NCBI RefSeq assembly: GCF_001428435.1
Contig: NZ_LMSO01000010.1
Location: forward strand, 111,414 to 175,413
Source: Arthrobacter sp. Soil782
GTDB taxonomy: Bacteria > Actinomycetota > Actinomycetes > Actinomycetales > Micrococcaceae
Length of the DNA stretch: 64,000 bases
Reading direction: 5' to 3'
Shown here: positions 9,524 through 18,754 of the stretch, in pieces
Position numbering within the stretch: position 1 is the stretch's first letter
Layout: the number at the start of each line of letters is the position of its first letter
Program-made: the position numbers and the translations under genes
Notes under the pieces: generated by a model
What the model was told of the DNA's origin: nothing
Database searches by the model: none
What the model saw: only the letters and a program-made list of their open reading frames with translations

Positions 9524-9578
9524 AGCTATAGAAAGAGGAGTGGGGCGCACTGGGCGCCCCACTCCTCTTTCTATAGCT
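9524..9578. terminator. Bidirectional terminator, 25-bp perfect stem
   Basis: A perfect 25-bp inverted repeat with a 5-base loop (ACTGG). Arms are 9524-9548 and 9554-9578. It is G/C-rich near the loop and A/T-rich at the base, between the convergent GntR gene and qcrB, so it can end transcription from both sides. Confidence 0.93.
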
Positions 9579-9589
9579 CTCAGCCCGGA

Positions 9590-11275
9590 CTACTTGTTGG
9601 AGATGGCAGCCTTGTCATGCTCGCTTGCAACTTCGCCATGGTGGCCGTGCGAGTGAGCCTCTTCAAGCTCCGCTGGTGTGACTGGTGCGACACGATCCTC
9701 GAAGAAGAACTTCGAAGCCCATGCGCGGCCCTTCTCACCCTTTGACACATGACCGTTGACGTCCGCTTCAGCGGACAGAGTGACGGGCGAATCGAAACTA
9801 ACCAGCTTGTAACGCTTGTACTCGTCCACCGGCTCGTGGACCTCGATGAACTCGCCGTGGGGGAGCCTCACGATACGACCCGTCTCTCGTCCGTGGAGCA
9901 CAATCTCGCGATCCTTGCGCTGGAGGGCCAGCGCGATACGACGGGCCACGATGAAACCAATCACGGGCCCGATGATCACCAGGACACGGAGCCAGTACGT
10001 CACATCATTCAGCGAAACCATGAAGTGCGTAGCGATGAGGTCGGAACTGGCTGCTGCCCACATGACGCAGTAGAACACCACGCCTGCCACGCCGATGCCG
10101 GTGCGTGTAGGAGCATTACGCGGCCGATCGAGCAAGTGCTTCTCCCTGCGATCCTTGGTCACCCAGGCTTCAATCCACGGCCAGGCAAACAGCAGTGTAA
10201 AGACAATGCCCGCAGGCACGAGCGCAGGGAACAGCACGTTCAGAGAGAGGGTGTTAGTGCCCCAGGGGAAGGGGATTTCCCACTCGAACGGGAAACCCGC
10301 CAGAATTCCGGGCATAAGACGCAGGGCGCCGTCCACCCACCCGATGTACCAGTCGGGCTGGGTGCCGGCCGAGACAGGGGAGGGATCATAAGGTCCATAG
10401 TTCCAGATGGGGTTGATCGTGAATGCCGCTGATATTGCGGCGATGATACCGAAGACGATGAAGAAGAAGCCGCCGGCCTTCGCCGCGTAAACGGGACCGA
10501 CCGGATAGCCAACTACATTGTCATTGGTGCGGCCCGGGCCGGGGAATTGAGTGTGCTTGTGAACGACCACCAGGAAGAGGTGCATCGCGATCAGCAGGAG
10601 AATCAGAGCCGGAATAAGGAGGATGTGGAGCACATACAATCGCGGGATGATCACGGTGCCGGGGAATTCACCGCCGAACAGGAAGAAACTGATGTAGGTT
10701 CCCACCACGGGAATTGACTTGATCACGCCGTCGATGATTCGAAGACCGTTACCGGAGAGGAGGTCGTCCGGCAGTGAATACCCTGTGAACCCTGCGGCCA
10801 TCGCAAGAATGAGCAGAACACCGCCGATAACCCAGTTCAGCTCACGCGGCCGCCGAAATGCACCGGTGAAGAAAACCCGCAGCATATGCACTGACACGGC
10901 AGCAACGAAGAGCAGTGCAGACCAGTGGTGTACCTGCCGCATGAACAGCCCGCCACGGATATCAAAGGAGATATCGAGCGAGGAAGCGTAGGCCACCGAC
11001 ATTTCGATACCGCGCAGCGGTACGTAGCTTCCTTCGTAATGTGTTTCGGCCATCGAAGGGTCGAAGAAAAAGGTCAGGAACGTACCCGACAGAAGAAGGA
11101 TGACGAAGGAGTAAAGCGCTACTTCGCCAAACATGAACGTCCAGTGGTCTGGGAAAATTTTCCGCCCAAACTCTTTGACTATCGCGGATCCACCGACGCG
11201 GGTGTCGACGAAGTTGGCAATCTTGCCGACGTTTGTCTTTGGCTGGTACTGGTGTCCAGCTGCTGAGCTGCTCAC
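9590..11275 (-). CDS. qcrB: Cytochrome bc1 complex cytochrome b subunit
   Basis: A 561-aa polytopic subunit that oxidises menaquinol in the actinobacterial bcc complex and carries hemes bL and bH. The N-terminal heme-binding helices include MRQVHHWSALLF and VSVHMLRVF histidines. A long C-terminal cytoplasmic extension is typical of actinobacteria. The GTG start overlaps the qcrA stop by 4 bases (GTGA), giving tight coupling in qcrC-qcrA-qcrB. It ends 12 bases before the shared terminator. Confidence 0.97.
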   Translation of the reverse strand: MSSSAAGHQYQPKTNVGKIANFVDTRVGGSAIVKEFGRKIFPDHWTFMFGEVALYSFVILLLSGTFLTFFFDPSMAETHYEGSYVPLRGIEMSVAYASSLDISFDIRGGLFMRQVHHWSALLFVAAVSVHMLRVFFTGAFRRPRELNWVIGGVLLILAMAAGFTGYSLPDDLLSGNGLRIIDGVIKSIPVVGTYISFFLFGGEFPGTVIIPRLYVLHILLIPALILLLIAMHLFLVVVHKHTQFPGPGRTNDNVVGYPVGPVYAAKAGGFFFIVFGIIAAISAAFTINPIWNYGPYDPSPVSAGTQPDWYIGWVDGALRLMPGILAGFPFEWEIPFPWGTNTLSLNVLFPALVPAGIVFTLLFAWPWIEAWVTKDRREKHLLDRPRNAPTRTGIGVAGVVFYCVMWAAASSDLIATHFMVSLNDVTYWLRVLVIIGPVIGFIVARRIALALQRKDREIVLHGRETGRIVRLPHGEFIEVHEPVDEYKRYKLVSFDSPVTLSAEADVNGHVSKGEKGRAWASKFFFEDRVAPVTPAELEEAHSHGHHGEVASEHDKAAISNK

Positions 11276-12300
11276 ACTCCACGCTCCCAGTAACTTGGTC
11301 CTACGGGTTCTTGGAAGTCGCTCGTCGCCACCAGGTAACCTTCATCATCCACGGAGATGGGAAGTTGGGGGAGCGGCCGGGCGGCCGGGCCGAAAATAAC
11401 CTTCGCTTCTTGGGTGACGTCAAAGGTTGACTGATGGCACGGACAAAGCAGGTGATGGGTCTGCTGTTCGTAAAGGGCTACAGGGCAGCCCACATGGGTG
11501 CAAATCTTGGAATAGGCAACAATGCCTTCATAGCCCCAATCCTCGCGCCCCGGAGACGGGTTCAGCGATTCAGGACTCAGGCGCATGAGTAGAACAACAG
11601 CCTTAGCCTTTTCCTCGAGTTTGTGTTCCGCCTCATTGAGGCCCTCGGGAATGACGTGGAACGCTGAGCCGATAGTGACGTCCGAAGCCCTGATCGGGGT
11701 GCCGCTCGGATCACGGGTCAGCCGTACGCCTTCATCCCACATGGTCTGGCGAAGCACGTCACCGGGTAGCGGACCGAGGTCCCGGAAGATTGCGATGGCC
11801 GGGAAGATTGCGAGGATCCCCGCGCCGAGGAGCGTATTGCGGATCAGCGGCCTGCGCTTGATTCCGGATTCTTCCAGGATGTCACCAACGATTTTCTCAG
11901 CGTCAGCGCGGTCTGCTTCGGGGCGAATCTCGTGCCGGTCCTCAGCGATCTCATGATCCGGCATCAGCGTCTTGGCCCAGTGCACGATTCCGACACCAAT
12001 GCCAAGCATGGCGAACGCCGTTCCCAATCCGAGGAGCAGGTTCTGTAGGCGGAGGTTCGCGATTGTCTGGTCGAGGGGGATAAAGAAATATCCGAAGAAG
12101 AAAAGCAATGTTCCAAAGATGGAGACGAGGAACAGCACTCCGACCTGACGCTCTGCGCGTTTCTCAGCCCGGGGGTCTACGTCAGCCAAACGCGGCCGGT
12201 GCGGTGGGAGTCCAGGATCCTGGAACTTCTGCACGCCGCCCTGACCCGGCTTAGCTACGGTAACCGCGTTCTCCGGGCTGCCGTCACTATGGTCGGCCAT
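11272..12300 (-). CDS. qcrA: Cytochrome bc1 complex Rieske iron-sulfur subunit
   Basis: A 342-aa subunit carrying the 2Fe-2S Rieske centre that moves electrons from quinol to the QcrC hemes. It has the three N-terminal membrane helices of actinobacterial QcrA, then a C-terminal Rieske domain with CTHVGCPV and CPCHQS supplying the two Cys and two His ligands. An in-frame ATG 12 bases upstream (12312) is also possible. 12300 is preferred because GAGGG lies just before it, while the upstream ATG has no spacing to its AAGG. Confidence 0.95.
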   Translation of the reverse strand: MADHSDGSPENAVTVAKPGQGGVQKFQDPGLPPHRPRLADVDPRAEKRAERQVGVLFLVSIFGTLLFFFGYFFIPLDQTIANLRLQNLLLGLGTAFAMLGIGVGIVHWAKTLMPDHEIAEDRHEIRPEADRADAEKIVGDILEESGIKRRPLIRNTLLGAGILAIFPAIAIFRDLGPLPGDVLRQTMWDEGVRLTRDPSGTPIRASDVTIGSAFHVIPEGLNEAEHKLEEKAKAVVLLMRLSPESLNPSPGREDWGYEGIVAYSKICTHVGCPVALYEQQTHHLLCPCHQSTFDVTQEAKVIFGPAARPLPQLPISVDDEGYLVATSDFQEPVGPSYWERGV

Positions 12301-12372
12301 GATCCCTCTCATCCTTCTTTAGAAACTTCACTCGTCAATCCTGTGTCCTTGGTTTAGTGCTGTGGCCGCCCG

Positions 12373-13161
12373 CTACGAGGAGCGGGAGGTCAGCCAGACT
12401 GTGAACGCGATTATCACTCCGAGCCCTGCAACCCAGATGAACAGTCCTTCTGACACCGGTCCTAGGGAACCCAGGTCCGCACCACCGGGGGAACCCTGCT
12501 CTTCGATGATGTTGAGGAACGCGATGATGTCCTGCTTGCCCTCAGGTGTGATGTTCGCGTCGCTGAAGACCGGCATGTTCTGCGGCCCGGTGATCATCGC
12601 TTCGTAGATGTGCTTGTCCGTTACGCCTTCGAGCGCCGGAGCGAACTTGCCCCGGGTCAACGCTCCACCAGCAGCGGCAGCGTTATGGCACATTGCGCAG
12701 TTCACTCGGAAAAGTTCACCGCCGGCAGCGGGGTCGGCACCTTCCAGGTCGAGCTCTTCCTCGCCGGGAATTGCGGGACCTGCGCCCAGCGAGGCGACGT
12801 AGGCGGACATCTGCCGGATCTGCTCATCGGTGAACTGAACCGGCTTCTGAAGCGCCTGCGGGCCCTGCATCTGAAGCGGCATACGCCCGGTGCCAACCTG
12901 GAAGTCAACTGCTGCGGCTCCCACGCCGACCAGCGACGGTCCGTCTTCAGTGCCGGCCGCTCCCATACCGTGGCACGTTGCGCAATTTGCGACGAAAAGT
13001 TTTTCGCCTTCTTCAATATCACTGGCTGAGAAAGTGGTTTGTGCCTTGGCCTCGTTCGCGTTGCTTGCGACGGCATAGATGCCACCTGTTAGCAACAATC
13101 CCATGAGCAGCAGCGCTATTGCTGCCAGGGGGTGACGCCGCCTCTGCGAAAGTGCCTTCAC
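12373..13161 (-). CDS. qcrC: Cytochrome bc1 complex diheme cytochrome c subunit
   Basis: A 262-aa diheme c-type cytochrome that takes the place of soluble cytochrome c and feeds the aa3 oxidase directly. An N-terminal anchor (about 10-30) precedes two heme-binding CXXCH motifs (CATCH and CAMCH), each with distal methionine candidates. A second membrane helix sits at the C terminus. The GTG start (KALSQRRRHPL follows) was chosen on the family N terminus, with AGGAAACAGGA upstream. The frame remains open for 24 more codons. First gene of qcrCAB. Confidence 0.95.
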   Translation of the reverse strand: MKALSQRRRHPLAAIALLLMGLLLTGGIYAVASNANEAKAQTTFSASDIEEGEKLFVANCATCHGMGAAGTEDGPSLVGVGAAAVDFQVGTGRMPLQMQGPQALQKPVQFTDEQIRQMSAYVASLGAGPAIPGEEELDLEGADPAAGGELFRVNCAMCHNAAAAGGALTRGKFAPALEGVTDKHIYEAMITGPQNMPVFSDANITPEGKQDIIAFLNIIEEQGSPGGADLGSLGPVSEGLFIWVAGLGVIIAFTVWLTSRSS

Positions 13162-13272
13162 GTCCTGTTTCCTGCCTTCTGTATTGCTTCGGTACGGTAC
13201 ACGATTGGTGTCAGCCACCCTCGCGACCGCCACGCTAATTCTACACCGGGTAGAAAAGGGTTCAAGAGCAAT

Positions 13273-13911
13273 CTACTTCAAGAAGTAGATGATGATGAAC
13301 AGCCCGATCCACACCACGTCGACGAAGTGCCAGTAGTACGAAGTGACAATCGCCGACGTCGCTTCAAAGTGTCCGAACCGTTTGGCCGCGTAGGCGCGTC
13401 CAATAATGAAGAGAAAGGCGATCAGACCGCCGATGACGTGCAGGCCGTGGAAACCGGTGGTGATGTAGAACGACGATCCATAGGCATTGGCGGAAAGGGT
13501 GATGCCTTCGGCCACCAATTCTGCGTACTCATATGCCTGCACTGCCACGAACACTGCGCCCATGAGGAAGGTCAGCAGGTACCACTCGACCATGCCCCAC
13601 TTGGCGATGTTGAACACTCCACCCGCCCTGCGGGGCTGGAGCCGCTCGGCGGCGAACACACCCATCTGGCAGGTGAACGAGCTCGAAACCAGAATGATGG
13701 TGTTGATCAGCGCAAAAGGTACATTCAGCTTCTCCGTCTCGGCAGCCCAGAGTTCGCCGGACGTGGAGCGCAATGTGAAGTACATGGCGAAGAGTCCGGC
13801 AAAGAACATAAGTTCACTGGAAAGCCATACAACGGTGCCTACCGACACCATGTTTGGCCGGTTGAGTGTTGGATGCGCAGTGGAGCTGGGGGCATGGGTC
13901 GCTGTCGTCAC
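13273..13911 (-). CDS. ctaE: Cytochrome c oxidase subunit III
   Basis: A 212-aa membrane subunit with five predicted helices. It stabilises subunit I and lines the oxygen/proton path of the aa3 oxidase. Family segments [27 protein letters not shown] and [11 protein letters not shown] are present. Start is GTG, with CATAAT ending 6 bases upstream as a possible leaderless -10 box. It lies 111 bases before qcrC, so cotranscription of ctaE-qcrCAB is likely. Confidence 0.97.
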   Translation of the reverse strand: MTTATHAPSSTAHPTLNRPNMVSVGTVVWLSSELMFFAGLFAMYFTLRSTSGELWAAETEKLNVPFALINTIILVSSSFTCQMGVFAAERLQPRRAGGVFNIAKWGMVEWYLLTFLMGAVFVAVQAYEYAELVAEGITLSANAYGSSFYITTGFHGLHVIGGLIAFLFIIGRAYAAKRFGHFEATSAIVTSYYWHFVDVVWIGLFIIIYFLK

Positions 13912-14048
13912 TCTGACATTATGTCTCTAAAAGATCCCACTTCACCAATGCGAAACGGCCTCGGCGTGCCCAGCTCATATGTGCGGATGCGAGAGTTGCC
14001 TGTAACGGCGCGGGAGTAACACCGTGATGAGTTTCTACAATTCGTAGA

Positions 14049-14054
14049 TAACCT
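14049..14054 (+). promoter_or_regulatory. -10 box TAACCT, leaderless promoter of trpD
   Basis: TAACCT ends 6 bases before the trpD GTG codon. Confidence 0.5.
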
Positions 14055-14060
14055 AGGGGA

Positions 14061-15131
14061 GTGACTGCGATTCCCGCTCCAGAAGCCCCTGCAACCAGCT
14101 GGCCGCAGCTGATCTCGAAGCTCATCGAGGGAGAGGATCTCACTGCGCCGCAGACCCGTTGGGCAATGGATTCCATTATGGAAGGACTCGCCTCGCATGC
14201 ACAGGTCGCCGGATTCCTGGTTGGCCTGCGAGCAAAGGGGGAATCTGTTGAGGAACTGGTGGGCCTCGTCGAGGCGATGCTCTCGCGTGCTCACACTATA
14301 GACGTGCCAGGTCCTGCCCTGGACATCGTGGGAACCGGCGGAGACGGCCTGAACACGCTCAATATCTCGACCATGTCCTCGCTGGTGGCCGTTGGTGCCG
14401 GTGCCAGGGTAGTCAAGCACGGGAATCGCGGTGCCTCCTCGTCCTCGGGTGCAGCTGATGTCATCGAGGCGCTGGGGGTGCGGCTTGACTTGTCTATCAG
14501 TGACGTAGCGCGCTCGGCGGAGCAAGCCAATATCACCTTCTGTTTTGCGCAGGTCTTTCACCCGTCGATGCGCCACGTTGCAGTACCGCGCAGGGAACTC
14601 GGTGTCCCTACCGCCTTCAATTTCCTGGGTCCGCTCAGCAATCCGGCCGGAGTCGAAGCGCAGGCACTGGGTTGCGCCAGTGAACGGATGGCGCCGCTCA
14701 TGGCGGGTGTTCTCGCAGCCCGGGGAGTCCGGGCGCTGGTTTTCCGGGGCAGCGACGGCCGCGACAAGCTGACAACGAGCGGATCATCCACCGTCTGGGA
14801 GGTGCGTGGCGGGGCCGTCGCCGAGCACACCGTCCATCCGGGTGATTTCGATCTGCCGGAAGCGGCTGTCGAGGCTCTGCGGGGTTCAGACGCCCAAAGC
14901 AACGCGAAGGTGGTTCGCGCCGTACTGGCGGGGGAGAAGGGGCCGGTGCGCGACGCCGTCGTCCTCAATGCGGCAGCGGGACTGACTGCGCTGGACACTG
15001 AGCACTCGGCTCCGCTTGTTGAGCGGATTCGAGCAAATATGCGCCGTGCAGAGCTGTCGATCGATTCTGGCGCGGCCCAGGCAGCGTTGGACCGCTGGAT
15101 AGCGGTCACCAGCTCACAAGCGGGTGCTTAG
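14061..15131 (+). CDS. trpD: Anthranilate phosphoribosyltransferase
   Basis: A 356-aa enzyme of tryptophan synthesis that joins anthranilate and PRPP. GTGGD (91-95) and KHGNR (119-123) form the PRPP and anthranilate sites, and [14 protein letters not shown] follows. It stands alone next to ctaE instead of in a trp operon, an arrangement seen in other actinobacteria. GTG start with a TAACCT box 6 bases upstream. The stop overlaps the convergent AsnC-domain gene by 4 bases. Confidence 0.96.
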   Translation: MTAIPAPEAPATSWPQLISKLIEGEDLTAPQTRWAMDSIMEGLASHAQVAGFLVGLRAKGESVEELVGLVEAMLSRAHTIDVPGPALDIVGTGGDGLNTLNISTMSSLVAVGAGARVVKHGNRGASSSSGAADVIEALGVRLDLSISDVARSAEQANITFCFAQVFHPSMRHVAVPRRELGVPTAFNFLGPLSNPAGVEAQALGCASERMAPLMAGVLAARGVRALVFRGSDGRDKLTTSGSSTVWEVRGGAVAEHTVHPGDFDLPEAAVEALRGSDAQSNAKVVRAVLAGEKGPVRDAVVLNAAAGLTALDTEHSAPLVERIRANMRRAELSIDSGAAQAALDRWIAVTSSQAGA

Positions 15132-15409
15132 CCCTCGAAACCGAGGGAGAAGGCGGCGTCGAGATCATGCTTCGAGTAGGACCGAAACGCAATCTGGGTG
15201 GTGGTCGATTCGACGCCCTCCACTTTTGACAACCGGTCGGCAATTACGTCCGCGAGATCTTCGTGGCGGTTCACCCGCGCAATGGCAATGAGGTCCCATT
15301 CGCCGGTGACTGAGTACACCTCGCTGATGCCCTCGAGTTCAGAAATTTCCTGCGCGCACTCGGGGATACGGCTGGCGTCGGTCTGGATGAGTACGAACGC
15401 ACTGATCAT
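15128..15409 (-). CDS. Stand-alone Lrp/AsnC ligand-binding (RAM) domain protein
   Basis: A 93-aa protein matching only the C-terminal RAM domain of Lrp/AsnC regulators, with no helix-turn-helix. Family features are [11 protein letters not shown] at the start, [11 protein letters not shown] and the closing [12 protein letters not shown]. Such domains oligomerise and bind amino acids, and may modulate full-length Lrp proteins. Its end overlaps trpD convergently, and the upstream DUF3054 gene overlaps it by 4 bases, suggesting coupled translation. Confidence 0.88.
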   Translation of the reverse strand: MISAFVLIQTDASRIPECAQEISELEGISEVYSVTGEWDLIAIARVNRHEDLADVIADRLSKVEGVESTTTQIAFRSYSKHDLDAAFSLGFEG

Positions 15410-15849
15410 CTGGGTGCTCCTTGGTTTCGACTGGTGTCCGTTGTGGGTTGTGGTTGAGGACGACGGCGCTGCATCACCCGTACACCGGCGCGAGGGGCAA
15501 TCAGGAACAGCCCCAATACGCCGAGCGCGACAATCTGAAATGACAAAGCCGCACCATCACCGAGAAGCACCCGTAGCGCCAGACCGCCGGCTGCCGTTCC
15601 CAGCCATAACGGGACTGCAGTGCACAACAGCGCAAGGGGCCGGTGCCATGAACGCAAAATCGCCGTCGTGACGAAGTAGGCAATAAGGAAGGGGAGTGCT
15701 GTACGAGTAATGCCGGAGGCGGAAAGCGCACCATAGTGGGAGAGGTGCCCGAGAAGCGCGAAGAGGGAAATCAACAAGACGTCGGTGGTCAGCCAGGATG
15801 CGTACCCCCGACTTCTGGCAGCCCCGCGGCCGGAACTTACGCTCGTCAT
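15406..15849 (-). CDS. DUF3054 membrane protein
   Basis: A 147-aa hydrophobic protein of the DUF3054 family with four predicted membrane helices (about 20-38, 48-66, 72-92 and 104-122) and a basic C-terminal tail. The function of the family is unknown. It is the first gene of a two-gene unit with the RAM-domain gene. Confidence 0.8.
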   Translation of the reverse strand: MTSVSSGRGAARSRGYASWLTTDVLLISLFALLGHLSHYGALSASGITRTALPFLIAYFVTTAILRSWHRPLALLCTAVPLWLGTAAGGLALRVLLGDGAALSFQIVALGVLGLFLIAPRAGVRVMQRRRPQPQPTTDTSRNQGAPR

Positions 15850-15952
15850 GATGTCAGCCTACTGGCTCCGGAAGCGAGACACCGCCTGCACCCAACGCCG
15901 AGGTGTCAGGGCAGTTGCATGCCCGCCTGTTCCATAGCGAAGAGACTCGATC

Positions 15953-15958
15953 TACCCT
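15953..15958 (+). promoter_or_regulatory. -10 box TACCCT, leaderless promoter of the DUF2277 gene
   Basis: TACCCT ends 6 bases before the ATG. Confidence 0.5.
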
Positions 15959-15964
15959 TGAATC

Positions 15965-16237
15965 ATGTGCAGGAACATCAAAACACTCCATAATTTTGAA
16001 CCGTCAGCAACCAGCGACGAGGTTCATGCGGCTGCGCTGCAGTACGTCCGGAAAATCAGCGGTACCACCAAACCATCTAAGGCGAACCAGGAGGCTTTCG
16101 ATCGGGCTGTGGAGGAAATCGGATTCATCACCGATCGACTCCTGGCGGAACTGGTCACGTCCGCGCCGCCGAAGGACCGGGACGAGGAAGCCGCCAAGGC
16201 GAAGGAGCGCTCAGCGCGTCGCTTCGCAACCGCCTGA
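15965..16237 (+). CDS. DUF2277 family protein
   Basis: A 90-aa conserved protein with the DUF2277 signature MCRNIKTLHNFEP at the N terminus and KPSKANQEAFDRAV centrally, plus a charged helical tail. The invariant N-terminal Cys-Arg-Asn suggests a metal or cofactor site, but no function is established. Monocistronic with its own leaderless-type promoter. Confidence 0.85.
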   Translation: MCRNIKTLHNFEPSATSDEVHAAALQYVRKISGTTKPSKANQEAFDRAVEEIGFITDRLLAELVTSAPPKDRDEEAAKAKERSARRFATA

Positions 16238-16396
16238 CCGGTTCGCTCGCGCCGCGCTTTCGCACGGTCGAAAAACCAGGTGCAGAAGGACTGGGAGCGG
16301 AACCTTTCGTGGTGCACTATGGTGACGGAGCGCACCGCAAGCGCGCCTCAACGAGAGGCACCGGTCGCCCCGGTGATGCGACACGAGGAGACCGAT

Positions 16397-16816
16397 ATGA
16401 GCACCCGCCTGAATCCTTACCTGGGCTTCCGCGATACCGCCCGGGAAGCGATGACGTACTACCAATCAGTCTTCGGCGGTGAACTTACCCTCAGCACGTT
16501 TGGTGATTTCCAAGCCAGCGCGGACGAAAGCGAGCTGGACAAAATCATGCACGGAATGCTGACCGCGGACAATGGGATGGTGCTGATGGCAGCTGACACG
16601 CCCAACAGCATGGACTACACACCGGGCAATACGTTTTCGATTTCCCTCAGCGGCGAGGACGAAAATGAGCTGCGCGGTTATTGGGACCGCCTGGCTGGAG
16701 AAGGGACTGTAACTGTTCCCCTCGAAGTTGCTCCTTGGGGTGACCACTTCGGTATGTGCACCGACAAGTTCGGTGTTGCCTGGCTGATCAACGTCGCCGG
16801 CCAGCCGCAGCAGTAG
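16397..16816 (+). CDS. VOC-fold protein (PhnB/glyoxalase-like)
   Basis: A 139-aa protein of the vicinal-oxygen-chelate superfamily, PhnB-like subgroup. It begins NPYLGFRDTAREAMTYYQSV, with FGGEL typical of the subgroup, and ends WGDHFGMCTDKFGVAWLIN. GAGGAG 6 bases before the ATG fixes the start, although the frame is open upstream. Members include glyoxalase-like and resistance proteins; the substrate is unknown. Confidence 0.87.
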   Translation: MSTRLNPYLGFRDTAREAMTYYQSVFGGELTLSTFGDFQASADESELDKIMHGMLTADNGMVLMAADTPNSMDYTPGNTFSISLSGEDENELRGYWDRLAGEGTVTVPLEVAPWGDHFGMCTDKFGVAWLINVAGQPQQ

Positions 16817-16847
16817 TGGCAGGGAATCCGATCCTTTAGTTGACATA

Positions 16848-18098
16848 ATGTCGATTATCGGCACTTCGCGGGAGGGGTCTGGAAGGGGCAGGCCGGGTGT
16901 CTCACGGCGGAATGTGCTGATCGTTTTATGTCTGACTGAAATCACCAGTTGGGGCATTCTCTTCTACGCCTTCCCTGTTCTTGCCGGACAGATCAGTTCG
17001 ACCACCGGCTGGACGCTCCCTGTTGTCAACGGTGCGTTCTCGACCGGACTGGTGTGTTCGGCGCTCACAGGACTGGTTGTCGGTCGAATTCTGGACCGCA
17101 GCGGACCTCGGGCCGTCATGACTGCAGGGTCTTTCCTCGCCGTGCCGGCGCTGTGCCTGGTCGCCCTGGCTGCCAACCTCCCGATGTTTTTCGCTGGCTG
17201 GGTGCTGACCGGCGCAGCCATGGGCATGGTCCTGTACCCACCGGCGTTCGCCGCTGTAACGCGTTGGTGGAGCGTTGGGCGCACCCGCGCGCTGACCATT
17301 CTGACCATCGTGGGCGGACTGGCCAGCACCGTCTTTGCGCCGTTGACAGCCGTCATTTCAGCCGGCGTCGGTTGGCGCTCCACCTACCTGATCCTCGCGC
17401 TCGTGCTTTTCGTCGTCACCGTTCCGGCGCATTTTTTCGGGCTTCGCCGGTCGTGGGCGCCGCACCGGTCCCACCCCGGGCTACCCGAGGTTGCGCACGG
17501 GCAGCCCGACGAAATCGCCAGGAGCGTGCCGTTTCTGGCCCTCGTAGCGGCTGTCAGTCTGGCCGCCCTCGCGTCCTTCGCCGCCGTCGTCAATCTGGTT
17601 CCGCTACTGACCGAGCGCGGGATCAGCACCGCGCTGGCGGCTACGGCGCTGGGAATAGGCGGCGTCGGCCAGGTTCTCGGCCGCCTGGGCTACAGCCTCT
17701 TCGAACGGCTTCCGCTTCGTCTCCGGACAGCACTGGTGCTACTGGGAACAACGCTGACGACGGCGCTGCTGGGCCTGACTGAGACCCTCACCGCCGCACT
17801 GTTGATCGCTCTCGCAGCCGGTGTTGCACGCGGAATCTTCACCCTCCTGCACGCGACTGCTGTTCCGGATCGCTGGGGCCCGGCCCATTACGGCCGGTTG
17901 ACGGCTCTCGTTGCCTCACCCATCACCCTCGCCACGGCACTCGGTCCGTGGGCAGGCGCCGGCCTCGCCGCTCTATTGGGAAGCTACTCACGCGCTTTTC
18001 TTGTGCTTGCAGCCATCAACGCCGTCGCCATCCTGTTGGCCTTCTACAGTGTGCCGAGGGGATCATCCATGCCAGGCGGCGAACCTAGGATGGACTGA
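16848..18098 (+). CDS. MFS transporter
   Basis: A 416-aa inner-membrane transporter with about twelve helices. The loop between helices 2 and 3 contains GRILDRSGPRAVM, the MFS motif A equivalent. The central loop (about 195-215) is short and basic. The opening resembles the OFA/oxalate-formate branch. The stop overlaps the deformylase ATG (TGATG), so the two genes are coupled. No specificity can be assigned. Confidence 0.88.
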   Translation: MSIIGTSREGSGRGRPGVSRRNVLIVLCLTEITSWGILFYAFPVLAGQISSTTGWTLPVVNGAFSTGLVCSALTGLVVGRILDRSGPRAVMTAGSFLAVPALCLVALAANLPMFFAGWVLTGAAMGMVLYPPAFAAVTRWWSVGRTRALTILTIVGGLASTVFAPLTAVISAGVGWRSTYLILALVLFVVTVPAHFFGLRRSWAPHRSHPGLPEVAHGQPDEIARSVPFLALVAAVSLAALASFAAVVNLVPLLTERGISTALAATALGIGGVGQVLGRLGYSLFERLPLRLRTALVLLGTTLTTALLGLTETLTAALLIALAAGVARGIFTLLHATAVPDRWGPAHYGRLTALVASPITLATALGPWAGAGLAALLGSYSRAFLVLAAINAVAILLAFYSVPRGSSMPGGEPRMD

Positions 18099-18727
18099 TG
18101 AACTTCCACTCTCCCGAAAGTATCCGGGCGCTGGTGCACCGTGTTATCGAGCAGGACCAGCCGCCGATCGTCCAACTGGGTGATCCGGTGCTGCGGAACG
18201 CCGCCGCCCCGTTCGACGGTCAGCTCGACGATTCAGAGCTGGCCGGACTTCTCGCCGTTATGCGCAAGGCCATGCGGGACGCACCGGGCGTCGGACTGGC
18301 AGCACCGCAATTGGGAATACCGTTGCGCCTGGCGGTCATCGAAGATGTTCTTCCCCAGCCCGTCGAGGTTGCCGAACTCCGTGAACGGCCGCTGCTGCCC
18401 TACTTTGCAGTGATCAACCCGACGTACACGCCCATCGGCCGGGAGACGTCGTCGTTTTTTGAAGGTTGCCTGTCCTTCAGCGGTTGGCAGGCCGTGGTTG
18501 AGCGGAGTCGATCGGTACAGCTCGAATACCTGACGCCCGAAGGCAAGAATGTAACCCGGCAGTTCACGGGCTGGCCCGCCCGCATCGTGCAGCACGAAAC
18601 CGATCACCTGAACGGTGCCATCTATATCGACAAGGCCAACACGCGATCGCTTGTCAGCAGCGCAGCTTACAGTGAGCGTTGGGCGCAGCCCGGAATCGAA
18701 CTGGCCCAACGCTCACTCAACTTTTAG
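18098..18727 (+). CDS. def: Peptide deformylase
   Basis: A 209-aa metalloenzyme that removes the formyl group from nascent N-terminal methionine. The three signature motifs are present: GVGLAAPQ (64-71), EGCLS (122-126, metal ligand Cys124) and HETDH (166-170, His ligands and catalytic Glu). It is somewhat longer than the ~170-190 aa usual form, with an extended N terminus. Coupled to the MFS gene upstream. Confidence 0.96.
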   Translation: MNFHSPESIRALVHRVIEQDQPPIVQLGDPVLRNAAAPFDGQLDDSELAGLLAVMRKAMRDAPGVGLAAPQLGIPLRLAVIEDVLPQPVEVAELRERPLLPYFAVINPTYTPIGRETSSFFEGCLSFSGWQAVVERSRSVQLEYLTPEGKNVTRQFTGWPARIVQHETDHLNGAIYIDKANTRSLVSSAAYSERWAQPGIELAQRSLNF

Positions 18728-18754
18728 GCACCTTCACCTCAGATGCGCGCAGGG

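Noticed and set aside
13132..14019. 295-aa plus-strand frame opposite ctaE
   Set aside because: Antisense to a full-length oxidase subunit. The product is unstructured and unlike any family.
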